From assembly GCF_009805585.1 (NCBI RefSeq), contig NZ_VHIN01000002.1, positions 496,001 to 560,000 of the forward strand: DNA of 64,000 nt, written 5' to 3'. The stretch is from Glutamicibacter sp. JC586 (lineage in GTDB: Bacteria > Actinomycetota > Actinomycetes > Actinomycetales > Micrococcaceae). The position numbers and the translations under genes are program-made. The notes under the pieces were generated by a model that was not told where the DNA came from, searched no databases, and saw only the letters and a list, made by a program, of their open reading frames with translations. Positions 18,998-27,545 of the stretch are shown one piece after another; the stretch's first letter is position 1; the number at the start of each line of letters is the position of its first letter.

Positions 18998-20260
18998 TTA
19001 GATCCCTGGGTTCGTAGGTGGTGTGCTCGGATCAGTTGGTGAAGACACTGGACGAGCGTTCGGGGCCGACGGTGAATCGTTAGGAACCACTTTGTCGGTG
19101 TCGATCTTGTTCAGTGTCCGAGCTGCCGCATCACGGCCACCCAGTCCGAAGGCCAACGCCGCAGCTAGTGCCGCACCAATCACGATGGCGCCGAAGGCCA
19201 TATTGATAATCGAGTCCGCGATGCCCATGTACTTCAAGCCCATAGCCACGAACAATGCGATAGCCGTGTAGCGGATGATCTTGGAAGCCAAAGTATCACC
19301 CAAGAACTTGCCGATTACGTTCGCGATCACAAAACCGGCTGCAATGATTGCGGCGCCGAAGAGGATCTTGCCACCCAAGCTCAAAATCTCATTGAGAATG
19401 TTGGTGATGGCCGGGAAGTTCAGCATCTGGGCCGCCATCACACCGAAGAACAGTATGATTGCGATCTTCACGATTCCGGCAATAATTCCTGACGCACTCT
19501 TGCCTTCTGGAACAACGCCCCATTCGGCAACAACACGGTCAGTGCCAACACCCTGCAACGTGGTTTCCAACAACTGCCCAACAAACTTGGCAATCAGGAA
19601 GCCCACAGCCAGCAGGGCCAGCGCCATGATGACCTGCGGGATGGCGGTAAAGACCAACTGCAGCATCTGCTGAGCTGGATCCGAAATAGCTGCGATGCCC
19701 AAGACCTGCAACGCAGAGATTGAGACTACGAGCAAGATCAATGCGAAAACAATATTGGAGAGAATGCTGACGATCTTGCCTTGCGTTTCGCGAGACTGAA
19801 CCTCGTCAATTGGCTCATCACCAGGGGTGAGTTTGCGAACCAGACCACTAAAGTCCACAGTTCCAAGGCCGGTGTTCAATAGCTGTCGAACGATGTTGGC
19901 TATTACGTAGCCAACGAAGAAGATGAAGCCCGCACCAATGAGGTTAGGGATGAATGCCATCACTCCGCCGAGCAGGCCTTGTACCGGAGAAAGGACTTCA
20001 GAGAGCGAGAAGACCTGGAGGATGGCTACTAGGCCGAAGAGCCAGATGATCAGCCCGGCAACTTTACCGAGAGATTCTCCTATTTGAGCTCCGTCATTTC
20101 CCTGCTTTTGCAGGAATTTCACTCTGCCCACTAGTTTGCCGGCAGCCCAACGAACTATTCGCGCCACGAGCCAAGTAATGATCAGAATGACAAGCGCAAT
20201 TGCTACCTTTTGTAGCATTGACGCCCAATCGATGTTGCCTAGGACGTTCTCAGACTGCAT
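18998..20260 (-). CDS. MscS/CmpX-type membrane channel protein with repeated TM helices
   Basis: 420 aa, very hydrophobic, with about 11 predicted helices arranged as repeats of a conserved unit (VGYVIANIVRQLL, VGFLIAKFVGQLL, AGFVIANVIGKFL). This matches the mechanosensitive-channel 'TM helix' repeat family rather than classic MscS, because no cytoplasmic beta domain follows. The C-terminal 40 residues are Pro/Ser-rich. The start at 20260 has AGGAGC 4-5 nt upstream; an in-frame extension of 52 residues to 20416 has no such site. Confidence 0.8.
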   Translation of the reverse strand: MQSENVLGNIDWASMLQKVAIALVILIITWLVARIVRWAAGKLVGRVKFLQKQGNDGAQIGESLGKVAGLIIWLFGLVAILQVFSLSEVLSPVQGLLGGVMAFIPNLIGAGFIFFVGYVIANIVRQLLNTGLGTVDFSGLVRKLTPGDEPIDEVQSRETQGKIVSILSNIVFALILLVVSISALQVLGIAAISDPAQQMLQLVFTAIPQVIMALALLAVGFLIAKFVGQLLETTLQGVGTDRVVAEWGVVPEGKSASGIIAGIVKIAIILFFGVMAAQMLNFPAITNILNEILSLGGKILFGAAIIAAGFVIANVIGKFLGDTLASKIIRYTAIALFVAMGLKYMGIADSIINMAFGAIVIGAALAAALAFGLGGRDAAARTLNKIDTDKVVPNDSPSAPNARPVSSPTDPSTPPTNPGI

Positions 20261-20544
20261 TTCTGCTCCTTCAACGTAGGGACATTTCGACCCTACGATG
20301 AAGGAACAACGCTGACTAGGGCAAAGAAGTAAACTCCCAGCCAACGTGCATAACAGGTCTACATATACTGGTACCGAAAACGAAGAGAATATTTCAGTAG
20401 ACCGCGAAATCCGCAAGTTGATAGCACAATTACAACCGAATCGGGAAACTTTCTTGATTGTTCCTGCAGTTACGATTCAGTGAGTCCACTGAAATCGCTT
20501 GCAGATCGCGGGGTTTCGCGTTACTTCTTCAGCAACGCAAGCTC

Positions 20545-20976
20545 TTATTTGATCACTTCGCTGACGACTGATGCGCCCAACTCAACGGTGCGAGAGACCG
20601 TACAGTATTTCTCATGTGACAGCTTCACGATACGCTCAACCATTCCAGCGGCTTTGCGTCCCTCCTCGGTGTCAGGGAATTTCAAATCAAAGCCCAGATG
20701 AATGTCGTCCATACGGCTGGCACCGTCTTCACTGATTTTGTAACCACTGGCAAGTACGTCAAATTTCTCTGGTTCACTACGCCGAGTCGTTGCAACATCC
20801 ACGTCGATGGATGAGCACCCCGCGATGGCAGCAAGCAACAGTTCCACCGGTGAGAGTAGCCCCTCCCCTTGGCCGAATTCGATACTGGCCCCAGAAGCAA
20901 CGCTGGTGGCGATGTACTTTCCTGATTCTGTGCGCTGAACGTTAACTTCACGAAGTGCGCGGCTATTTTCACTCAT
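20545..20976 (-). CDS. OsmC family peroxide/redox protein
   Basis: 143 aa. OsmC-type proteins reduce organic hydroperoxides with two cysteines; here C54 (AAIAGCSSID) and C125 (HEKYCTVSRT) occupy those positions. The spacing and the central EGLLSPVELLLAA segment fit the OsmC/YhfA group. I start at ATG 20976. It is 4 bp downstream of the GNAT gene on the same strand, so they are probably one transcript. Confidence 0.87.
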   Translation of the reverse strand: MSENSRALREVNVQRTESGKYIATSVASGASIEFGQGEGLLSPVELLLAAIAGCSSIDVDVATTRRSEPEKFDVLASGYKISEDGASRMDDIHLGFDLKFPDTEEGRKAAGMVERIVKLSHEKYCTVSRTVELGASVVSEVIK

Positions 20977-20980
20977 GAAA

Positions 20981-21442
20981 CTATCGTGCCACGTTCTCGG
21001 CTTGTGAAGTCTCGTGGCGTAATACCAGTCGAGACGTAGCCCCTTCGATAACCTGGTCGACATCACAAAAGCCCGAGTTCTTGAAGAAATCGATAGCCAA
21101 AAGTCGCTGAGTATCTAGGTGAACTTCCACGTCCGGACAATTCTCGATGATGTGATCTAGGAGCAATGTCCCAATACCTTTTTTACGGTCCGCATGACGC
21201 ACCCAGAGCAATTCCACATCTGTGTCGTTCCACGCGGCAAAGCCCACGATCTGCTCACCTTGCTGAGCAATAATCACGGCTAGGGACTGTGAGTAGACCA
21301 TTTCCAACGCTGTCGCTACGGCGTCGAGATCCGCTGCTGAGATGAAATCCTTGCGTCGTTCTACCGAGCTTTTCCAGACATCCAAAAGATCCGGAACTTC
21401 ATCAATACTCGTCCATTTTCGTAGGACAACCTGCTCGTCCAT
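20981..21442 (-). CDS. GNAT family N-acetyltransferase
   Basis: 153 aa GNAT with the core VELLWVRHADRKKGIGTLLLD, where RKKGIG is the acetyl-CoA loop, and the C-terminal LDTQRLLAIDFFKNSGF. The ATG at 21442 has AGGACG 6 nt upstream, so the eight residues of a longer frame were dropped. It is transcribed ahead of the OsmC gene. Substrate unknown. Confidence 0.78.
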   Translation of the reverse strand: MDEQVVLRKWTSIDEVPDLLDVWKSSVERRKDFISAADLDAVATALEMVYSQSLAVIIAQQGEQIVGFAAWNDTDVELLWVRHADRKKGIGTLLLDHIIENCPDVEVHLDTQRLLAIDFFKNSGFCDVDQVIEGATSRLVLRHETSQAENVAR

Positions 21443-21567
21443 GTGCAACGTCCTATCTGCAAGCAAAGCAGCGGTTCAAATGATCAAACTAAGTTTCGGA
21501 ACTATCGCTAACAAATTAACTGTCCAACGACTTCCGTTCTGAACATCTTACGGCCAATTAATCCGAT

Positions 21568-22398
21568 TCACTGACCCGAGTAAAAACGGTGGACATCGTT
21601 GGCCCAGTCCAGCAATTTGTTGCCCACCGCAACCGGTTGGTCAATGTGCACGTTGTGACCGGCCGATTCGATAACGCTCAGTTGCGCGTTGGGATATCGC
21701 TTGATCAATAATGTTTGGTCTTCGAAACCTGTCACGTTATCTTGATGCCCGCTAACGATTGAGACTGGAACCAACAATTCAGGATGCCTGTCAATTGGCA
21801 ACGGATCCAGATAATAGCGTCGAGAAAGTTGTGCCATCGCTCGTAAGTTGGCTGCTTTCAGCCCTGGTAACACCCATTGGGAATAGTCATTCCAGGTAGC
21901 TTCACTTTGGATGACCGCGAATTCGGCAAATAGATTCGCATCTCGTTGGGGTAACGAGGCCAGCAATGTCGGATCTTCCACATGCACTTCATGTTGCGGC
22001 AGGGTCCTTGCTTCGGCTTGTGGGAATACGGCTGTGGCCAGCAAGAAAATCCCTTGAACGACATCGCTGAACCGGTCTGCCATTTCCTGGCAAAGCAGAC
22101 CACCAAGGGAATTTCCCAGCAGGGCAAATGGACGCCCGTTATGGGTTGAGCGAATTCTGTTTTCCAGCCAGTGCGCCAGTTCCGGCAGTCCTGCCTTGCC
22201 CTCCAGCGCAGGGCAGTCTCCAAATCCCGGCAGATCAACATAGTGGCTTTGAAACCAGCCGATCGCTTCGAGCCTGTCTCCTAGCGGCTTGAGAATGCGA
22301 TGATCAACGCCATTGCCATGAATCATGAAGACAGTCAGTGGCGTATCGGTCGAATTATTTATGTCTTTGATATCCGCTCCAACTGCCGTACTTCTCAT
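21568..22398 (-). CDS. Alpha/beta hydrolase
   Basis: 276 aa. The nucleophile elbow is G-N-S-L-G-G with Ser97; the oxyanion segment is HGNG at 27-30 and the catalytic His is H247 in ESAGHNVHIDQP. The acid is probably the Asp in VSGHQDNV. This is a complete, soluble hydrolase of the large esterase/epoxide hydrolase group. Its substrate cannot be read from the sequence. It precedes no obvious pathway partner. Confidence 0.83.
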   Translation of the reverse strand: MRSTAVGADIKDINNSTDTPLTVFMIHGNGVDHRILKPLGDRLEAIGWFQSHYVDLPGFGDCPALEGKAGLPELAHWLENRIRSTHNGRPFALLGNSLGGLLCQEMADRFSDVVQGIFLLATAVFPQAEARTLPQHEVHVEDPTLLASLPQRDANLFAEFAVIQSEATWNDYSQWVLPGLKAANLRAMAQLSRRYYLDPLPIDRHPELLVPVSIVSGHQDNVTGFEDQTLLIKRYPNAQLSVIESAGHNVHIDQPVAVGNKLLDWANDVHRFYSGQ

Positions 22399-22457
22399 TA
22401 CGGATCGACGTATCCGTGAACGATATTCATTCTACGGAAGCGGAAGATGCGTCGAAT

Positions 22458-23144
22458 CTATTCGGTAGGCGCGATATACGGCAGGATACAGAATTCGTTT
22501 CCGGAAGGGTCTTCAAACACCCTCCAGGGCAGTGTTCCCCAGCCGCGTTCCAGCTCTTGGCCTCCCCCGACACGAATCTGTTCGAGAATAAGATTCAGGT
22601 CGTCTTCAGCCCCCAAACGAAGATCGAGGTGGACACAGCTCTTCTCAGTGGTCTTCTGGTGCGCTTCTTGCACGATCACTAATTGCGGACCATCACCACC
22701 TGGGTGCGCCAAGATGTTGGGGGCCTTAGCGGTAGCACTAAGTCCGGTCACGTTGGACCAAAATTCAGCATCTCGTTGCGGATGGGCGCTGTGAATTTCT
22801 ACTGCCGCAAGACGAAACTGGCCAGAGCCGTCGCCGGGCTTCAAAACAAAGTAGTCTCGACCGGCGACGTCCTGAAGTTTCTTTCGAGAGCCGGTATAGC
22901 TCACCGACTTCATGTAGTCCTCGTGAGCAGACTCGATAACGATGGGGAAAAAACGTTGGTGTGAGCCGCTAGTTTCCTCGACCGTGGGAAAGCACAAATC
23001 AAGGTAGCGTTCATCAGAAAACACCAGTCGTGTCTCGAATCCCCCTGAGTTATCGCTCAGGGTTTCACCACGTAGTAGTTCTTCCCAAAAGACTCCGTGC
23101 TCATGCGGTGCCGCCGCATCAAAGACCAAGTTCTCCCAGTACAC
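22458..23144 (-). CDS. VOC (glyoxalase/bleomycin resistance-like) protein
   Basis: 228 aa with two vicinal-oxygen-chelate modules. The second is typical: RLAAVEIHSAHPQRDAEFWSNVTGL, then the ligand residues in KSCVHLDLRLGAEDDLNLI and WRVFEDPSGNEFCILP. The first module (residues 1-110) is more divergent. Such proteins include lyases, dioxygenases and drug-binding proteins, and no substrate can be given. It lies 59 bp upstream of the hydrolase gene on the same strand. Confidence 0.78.
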   Translation of the reverse strand: MYWENLVFDAAAPHEHGVFWEELLRGETLSDNSGGFETRLVFSDERYLDLCFPTVEETSGSHQRFFPIVIESAHEDYMKSVSYTGSRKKLQDVAGRDYFVLKPGDGSGQFRLAAVEIHSAHPQRDAEFWSNVTGLSATAKAPNILAHPGGDGPQLVIVQEAHQKTTEKSCVHLDLRLGAEDDLNLILEQIRVGGGQELERGWGTLPWRVFEDPSGNEFCILPYIAPTE

Positions 23145-23197
23145 GTTCGCTCCCCGTAGTAGTTACCTAAGGCATCAAGGACCAACCATTTTAGATG

Positions 23198-23965
23198 CTA
23201 GCTTTGACGCCATGAAGCGAGCTGCTGCGAGGAGACTTCAGCTAGCCACTTCTGCCATAACGGACCGAAGCTCACTCGACGAACTCCAAGATCGCGCAAG
23301 GCCGCCAAATCACCAGCCGCGTGGGCGGTGACTGGATGCGCGGTGACGTTTACCGGAATCGATACCGCCTGAACTACTTGTTTGACCTGATCTGCGCTGG
23401 AAAGTGCTACCGGGTACACGCTGCGCGCGCCGGCTTCTTCTAGCAATTTAATACGCGCGATCGCTTCGGCCAGCGGGTCGGAGAACTGCTCGGTCAGCTT
23501 CACTGCATCGGTTCGACCGTTGATGACAAAGTCGACGCCCGCTGCGTCAGCGGCCTGACGAACCCCGTTGATGTAGTCGGCATGCTCTTGACGTTCGCGC
23601 ACGCGCTTTCCTTCGCCGTGCACAACATCTTCAAGGTTGACGCCCACCGCGCCAGCAGCAAAGACGCGTTCAAAGAGTTCCTTGGGTTCCAGCCCGTAGC
23701 CTGATTCCACATCGGCGCTCACTGGAACCTCGACCGAGCCGGTGATCCGCTGAACAACAGCAAGATAATCTGCGAAATCCATTTGCTCGCCATCGGCGCT
23801 GCCAATTGAATCTGCAACCGGGTGGCTACCTATGGTCAGAGATTCAAACCCAGCGTCTTGAGCCAGTGAGGCGCTGAACGTGTCCCATACGGTGGGCATG
23901 ACCAGAAGCTGGCCGGAATCGTGCAGGCGGGCAAGGGTTGTGGCGCGTTCTTCAAATACTGACAA
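23198..23965 (-). CDS. Isocitrate lyase / PEP mutase superfamily protein
   Basis: 255 aa TIM-barrel protein. The metal-site motif VSADVESGYG lies at 82-91, followed by GVNLEDVVHGEGK and the substrate-loop region. Proteins of this length include phosphonomutases, oxaloacetate hydrolases and methylisocitrate lyase relatives; the exact activity is open. I place the start at the TTG at 23965 because a strong GGAGG sits 5 nt upstream. An ATG at 24037 would add 24 residues not seen in the family. Confidence 0.75.
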   Translation of the reverse strand: MSVFEERATTLARLHDSGQLLVMPTVWDTFSASLAQDAGFESLTIGSHPVADSIGSADGEQMDFADYLAVVQRITGSVEVPVSADVESGYGLEPKELFERVFAAGAVGVNLEDVVHGEGKRVRERQEHADYINGVRQAADAAGVDFVINGRTDAVKLTEQFSDPLAEAIARIKLLEEAGARSVYPVALSSADQVKQVVQAVSIPVNVTAHPVTAHAAGDLAALRDLGVRRVSFGPLWQKWLAEVSSQQLASWRQS

Positions 23966-24048
23966 GGTGACCTCCGAGAGAAAGTGGTTCGTGCTCAGTC
24001 TACGTAGCCAGTCGATCATTCCAAGGAGCTGAAACAAACTCTCAGCAA

Positions 24049-24588
24049 CTACCTCGGATAAAGGCCGGTTCTCTCACTCTCAACCGCGAACACTAACGTT
24101 TCATTCCTACCCTTGGCCGCAGGGGCAGACTCTGGCCTGCGGTCAAACAATTTCAGACCCGCCTTTTCAAGTACTCGAATGGATCCAATGTTCCGAGCAT
24201 CGCAGGTTGCAAGAATTCGCTGAAGTCCTAATTGGCTGATGCCAAGGTCAACGAGCATCTGGGCAACTTCGGTGCCAATCCCCTGACCCCAATAGTCCTG
24301 GTGCAGGGTGTAGCCTAGCTCGCCAATTTGTTGTGCCTCATCAGTGACCCACACCGAAGCAGAGCCAATGACATTCCCGTCAAAGCAGACAGCTAAGAGC
24401 AGCCTGTCCTCCCGCCTCATCAGAGCATCAGCCAGAAAGTGGGCAGACTCCTCAAGGCTGTTCGGACCCCAGAGTGAATACCGGCTTACCCGTGGATCGC
24501 CAGCGTAGGCGTGTACGGCTTCAAGGTCCGTTTCGGTGAAGTCGGCGAGCGCCAGATGCGAACTGCCTGCCCTGATAACTCGTTTCAC
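24049..24588 (-). CDS. GNAT family N-acetyltransferase (RimJ/RimL type)
   Basis: 179 aa. The domain shows IGELGYTLHQDYWGQGIGTEVAQMLV, with the acetyl-CoA loop YWGQGIGTE, and the typical end LATCDARNIGSIRVLEKAGLKLF. The start is a GTG with GGAGA a few nt upstream. It follows the usual architecture of ribosomal-protein or small-molecule acetyltransferases; the substrate is unknown. Confidence 0.82.
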   Translation of the reverse strand: MKRVIRAGSSHLALADFTETDLEAVHAYAGDPRVSRYSLWGPNSLEESAHFLADALMRREDRLLLAVCFDGNVIGSASVWVTDEAQQIGELGYTLHQDYWGQGIGTEVAQMLVDLGISQLGLQRILATCDARNIGSIRVLEKAGLKLFDRRPESAPAAKGRNETLVFAVESERTGLYPR

Positions 24589-24775
24589 AACTCTCCTTTG
24601 TTCACACGCTTACCGACAGTTTATGGGTTCGGGTGCGGACCCTATCGGAGAAAGTCTGCGCGAGCGAAGGATATTTCGTAGCTATTAAGCGGGGTTGAGA
24701 TTCGTGGCAATTTTTGGAATCGTGGCACCCACATGCCCTGACCTTGGTATGTCCGCAACCGGAAGGAGAGCCATC

Positions 24776-25072
24776 GTGCTCGCACTGACCGATCAAGCTG
24801 CATCCATCGTGACCGCAATCGTCACTAACCAGTCCGAAGCCGAAAAAGCTGGCCTACGCATCCATCAGGCTGAGGGAACGAACGCTCCCGAGGAAGCGGC
24901 CTTCGCAATTCAGATCGTTCCTGAGCCAGAAGAAACTGACACTGTAGTTACCTCTGAAGGTAGCCCCGTCTACTTGGACGAGCTCGTGGCAGATGACCTA
25001 GAAGACAAGGTCCTCGACGCAGCAGTTGACGAGCAGGGTGGCGTCAGCTTCCAAATTTTGGTTCAGAACTAA
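24776..25072 (+). CDS. HesB-like (iron-sulfur biosynthesis fold) protein without cysteines
   Basis: 98 aa. The fold pattern of A-type proteins is visible (LTDQAASIVTAIV, AGLRIHQA, VYLDELVADDLEDKVLDAAV, GVSFQILVQN). The three Cys ligands of IscA/SufA/ErpA are absent; the protein contains no Cys at all. It therefore cannot be a normal Fe-S scaffold. The start is a GTG at 24776 with AAGGAG 7 nt upstream. Such Cys-less HesB-like proteins are common in actinobacteria and have no known role. Confidence 0.75.
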   Translation: MLALTDQAASIVTAIVTNQSEAEKAGLRIHQAEGTNAPEEAAFAIQIVPEPEETDTVVTSEGSPVYLDELVADDLEDKVLDAAVDEQGGVSFQILVQN

Positions 25073-25100
25073 TCCTTCTTAACCACACCCCATAGACTTC

Positions 25101-25135
25101 CAGTGAGAGTCGCCTTTTTCAGGTGGCTCTCACTG
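25101..25135. terminator. Hairpin after the HesB-like gene
   Basis: CAGTGAGAG (25101-25109) pairs with CTCTCACTG (25127-25135); partial pairing extends inward around TTTTT. It lies 29 bp after the stop codon. A terminator role is likely but there is no T run after the stem. Confidence 0.5.
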
Positions 25136-25188
25136 TGCTTAACCACCAAAGATTCGCAGTTGGCTTCGATCCGGTAAAGAATGTCTAT

Positions 25189-26289
25189 ATGCCTTTTGCT
25201 GATCAACTTATCGGTGTAGACGTCGCCGAAGAACTGGTGCGCGAACTTCACGCGGTGGACCCACACAACGCGTTGCAGAATCTAAAAGCTGCGGTCTCAA
25301 TTTTGGAACCGTTGAGCCTTCGTGAACGTTCGGACGCTTTGCGAGATGCTCTTCTTGCGGATTACCCATTGTCTTACCTCCAACTGGTTACGCCCATCAA
25401 GTCCGCTCAAACTTCGCAGTCTTTTACCGGGTGGATGATCTGGCCAGTAACTTCAGCCGTAGCCACACGGGCAGCCAGCGAGAATAGCGCAGAAGCATTT
25501 GACGATGCCATGACGGTGCTGGCCGAGCTCACCTCGCGGCTTACTTCAGAATTCGCCTTACGTGTTTTGCTCAAACATGATCTTGAACGTGCTCTCGCCC
25601 TCGTAACTCAGTGGACGTCTTCTCAGGACGAACATGTGCGTCGTCTTGCAAGTGAAGGGACTCGTCCGTTCTTACCGTGGGCGGTGCGTGTGCCCGAAAT
25701 TATTCAGCATCCTGCGATCACCATTCCCATTCTTGATGCCCTGTACAAGGACGAGAGTGAGTATGTGCGCCGGTCAGTAGCTAATCACCTCAACGATCTG
25801 AGTCGCAATGAACCCGAGCTCGTGATTCAGACGGCTGGACGTTGGCTAGACTCCCCTGCCCCGACCACCGAAAAACTGGTGAGGCACGCACTGCGTACGT
25901 TGATCAAGCGAGGCAATCCCCAGGCTCTCGCGCTGCTTGGCTTCGGCACACCCACCGTTGAAATCGACGGCCCCGTAGTTCCGGATGCCCACGTACCTTG
26001 GGGCGGAACGCTGAACTTCACAGCGAGCATACGCAACAGTGGCTCACAGCCTTCACAGCTTGCGGTGGACTATATTGTGAACCACCTCAAGGCCAACGGT
26101 TCGACAACCGCCAAGGTCTTTAAGCTGACCACGCGCACGCTCGCTCCGGGCGAGGTCATGACGATTGAGCGGTCGCACTCGTTCAAGGCGATCACCACCC
26201 GGCGCTATTATCCTGGTACGCATTCTGTGGCGCTCCAAGTCAATGGAGTACCGACTACGGCTACTGAGTTCGAGCTACGTGCCGAGTGA
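25189..26289 (+). CDS. alkC: DNA alkylation repair protein, AlkC-type with C-terminal Ig-like domain
   Basis: About 366 aa. Residues 1-260 are tandem HEAT-like helices (ALRVLLKHDLERALALVTQW, VRRLASEGTRPFLPWAVRVP, VRRSVANHLNDLSRNEPELV) as in AlkC/AlkD glycosylases, which excise N3- and N7-alkylated purines. The last 100 residues (GPVVPDAHVPWGGTLNFTASI to the end) form an Ig-like beta domain found in a subset of actinobacterial AlkC. I start at ATG 25189; an upstream in-frame ATG at 25123 lies inside the preceding hairpin. Confidence 0.82.
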   Translation: MPFADQLIGVDVAEELVRELHAVDPHNALQNLKAAVSILEPLSLRERSDALRDALLADYPLSYLQLVTPIKSAQTSQSFTGWMIWPVTSAVATRAASENSAEAFDDAMTVLAELTSRLTSEFALRVLLKHDLERALALVTQWTSSQDEHVRRLASEGTRPFLPWAVRVPEIIQHPAITIPILDALYKDESEYVRRSVANHLNDLSRNEPELVIQTAGRWLDSPAPTTEKLVRHALRTLIKRGNPQALALLGFGTPTVEIDGPVVPDAHVPWGGTLNFTASIRNSGSQPSQLAVDYIVNHLKANGSTTAKVFKLTTRTLAPGEVMTIERSHSFKAITTRRYYPGTHSVALQVNGVPTTATEFELRAE

Positions 26290-26322
26290 ACGTACGCTAG
26301 CCACGCATTACAAGGAGATTAG

Positions 26323-26472
26323 ATGGCTGAACCAGCCGAAGCGAAGCAATGGACATCGATTAATCGCCGACTGCTCTACATCGCCCTGGGCTGTACCGGG
26401 TTAGCGACTGTGGCGATACTGATGTCTGCCGTCAACCTCCTGGCGGCTGGATCGACGGATAATAGACCGTGA
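26323..26472 (+). CDS. Short membrane peptide in frame with the next gene
   Basis: 49 codons starting at an ATG with AAGGAG 6 nt upstream. It encodes a polar N-terminus (MAEPAEAKQW) and one membrane helix (LLYIALGCTGLATVAILMSA). The frame ends at TGA (26470-26472). The following 177-codon membrane gene begins at GTG 26476 in the same frame, one codon later. The pair may be one membrane protein interrupted by a stop, or two coupled cistrons. Confidence 0.5.
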   Translation: MAEPAEAKQWTSINRRLLYIALGCTGLATVAILMSAVNLLAAGSTDNRP

Positions 26473-26475
26473 CCC

Positions 26476-27009
26476 GTGACCCGTGACGGGTATCTTGCCG
26501 GTGTTATGGTGGCCGGCGTTGCAATGATGTATCACTGCCTCGCAGTGAATTTTGAGCGCAACGACTCAGGCCTACCGATAGAGGGTCTGCGACGACTACT
26601 GATGACTTCTACAATTTATGCCATCGTGATCCAGCTTGTTTTTATGCTGGTGTGGCCGTTGGCTGTGGACACAAAAACTTTCGGAGAGCCACTTGCCGCG
26701 GTCTATCTGTCCGATCCCTATGGCTTCGTTGTCACCGCGCTATTTGTTGTTACTGCTTTCTTTTGGCAGTCTTTGTCGCTCGTGGGATTGAGCTCTCGAA
26801 AAACGCTCGGCTTGATCTTGGGGTTTGTGTACCTCTTCGCGATTGCCGGGCTCACAACGTGGCAGGGAGTCGTGAACTTCAGCGCTCCTGCAGATCAGGC
26901 GAATCTTGACCTTTGGCTGATTTTGTCCGTGCTTGGTGTGGCCCTTCAGCCGGTCGCTGGAATTCTTGTCAAACGCAATATCGAAAGACATCGGTTAGAT
27001 CCCTTCTAA
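26476..27009 (+). CDS. Integral membrane protein, possibly the 3' part of a split gene
   Basis: 177 aa with four predicted helices (about 5-20, 38-60, 75-95 and 100-122, plus a last one near 140-165) and a short basic C-terminus. The GTG start at 26476 has no ribosome binding site of its own. The region before it is a triple direct repeat of GTGACCC/G (26469-26489). Because the upstream 49-codon frame is in phase, this reads as the continuation of a protein with a helix added at the N-terminus. Family not recognised. Confidence 0.55.
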   Translation: MTRDGYLAGVMVAGVAMMYHCLAVNFERNDSGLPIEGLRRLLMTSTIYAIVIQLVFMLVWPLAVDTKTFGEPLAAVYLSDPYGFVVTALFVVTAFFWQSLSLVGLSSRKTLGLILGFVYLFAIAGLTTWQGVVNFSAPADQANLDLWLILSVLGVALQPVAGILVKRNIERHRLDPF

Positions 27010-27533
27010 CCGTTGGCCGTGGTGCTCAGAGAGGTGGAATATGGATGAAATTCTTGGCTGACCGATTTCCAATGGCCTGCCTGACTCGCGGTGAGTTCCC
27101 GGCCGACTCGCGCGCTGAGCTCATCGAGGGCACGCACGTACTCGGGAACTATTTCTTTTGGCAGACGAAGACCCATGGTCAGATGTGGAGTCCATCGCGG
27201 GCCTCGGCCTTCCGGATTCAGCGCGCTAATCTCACGGGCAGCGATTTCCAGCTCATCAGAAGTCTCCAATAACCAGGCGACGCTCTGTTTGCGCTTGGTT
27301 CCGAAAATGACGGTACCGACCCGGGAGAAGTTAGCCGGCACGAGAGCCGGCATAAGTTCAGCGGCACGGTCGGTTACCTGACTCGGGAGTTTCGGTGCAA
27401 AAGTGATGCTGATATGAGGAGTTTGATTCTGCCGGGGAAACCCGCGCCGCTCTAGTTCCGTGAAAATCCCGCGAACATTCTCCTCATGTGCGGCGCTCAA
27501 GTACAGCAAGATATTTTCGGGTGATCTACTCAT
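27006..27533 (-). CDS. 2'-5' RNA ligase / 2H phosphoesterase family protein
   Basis: 175 aa with two HxT/S motifs: HISITF (about 40-45) and HLTMGL (about 115-120), the two catalytic His-x-Ser/Thr tetrads of the 2H superfamily. LigT-like proteins hydrolyse 2',3'-cyclic phosphates or make 2'-5' links. Its stop overlaps the 3' end of the convergent membrane gene by 4 bp. Physiological substrate unknown. Confidence 0.78.
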   Translation of the reverse strand: MSRSPENILLYLSAAHEENVRGIFTELERRGFPRQNQTPHISITFAPKLPSQVTDRAAELMPALVPANFSRVGTVIFGTKRKQSVAWLLETSDELEIAAREISALNPEGRGPRWTPHLTMGLRLPKEIVPEYVRALDELSARVGRELTASQAGHWKSVSQEFHPYSTSLSTTANG

Positions 27534-27545
27534 CTAGTCCACCAC

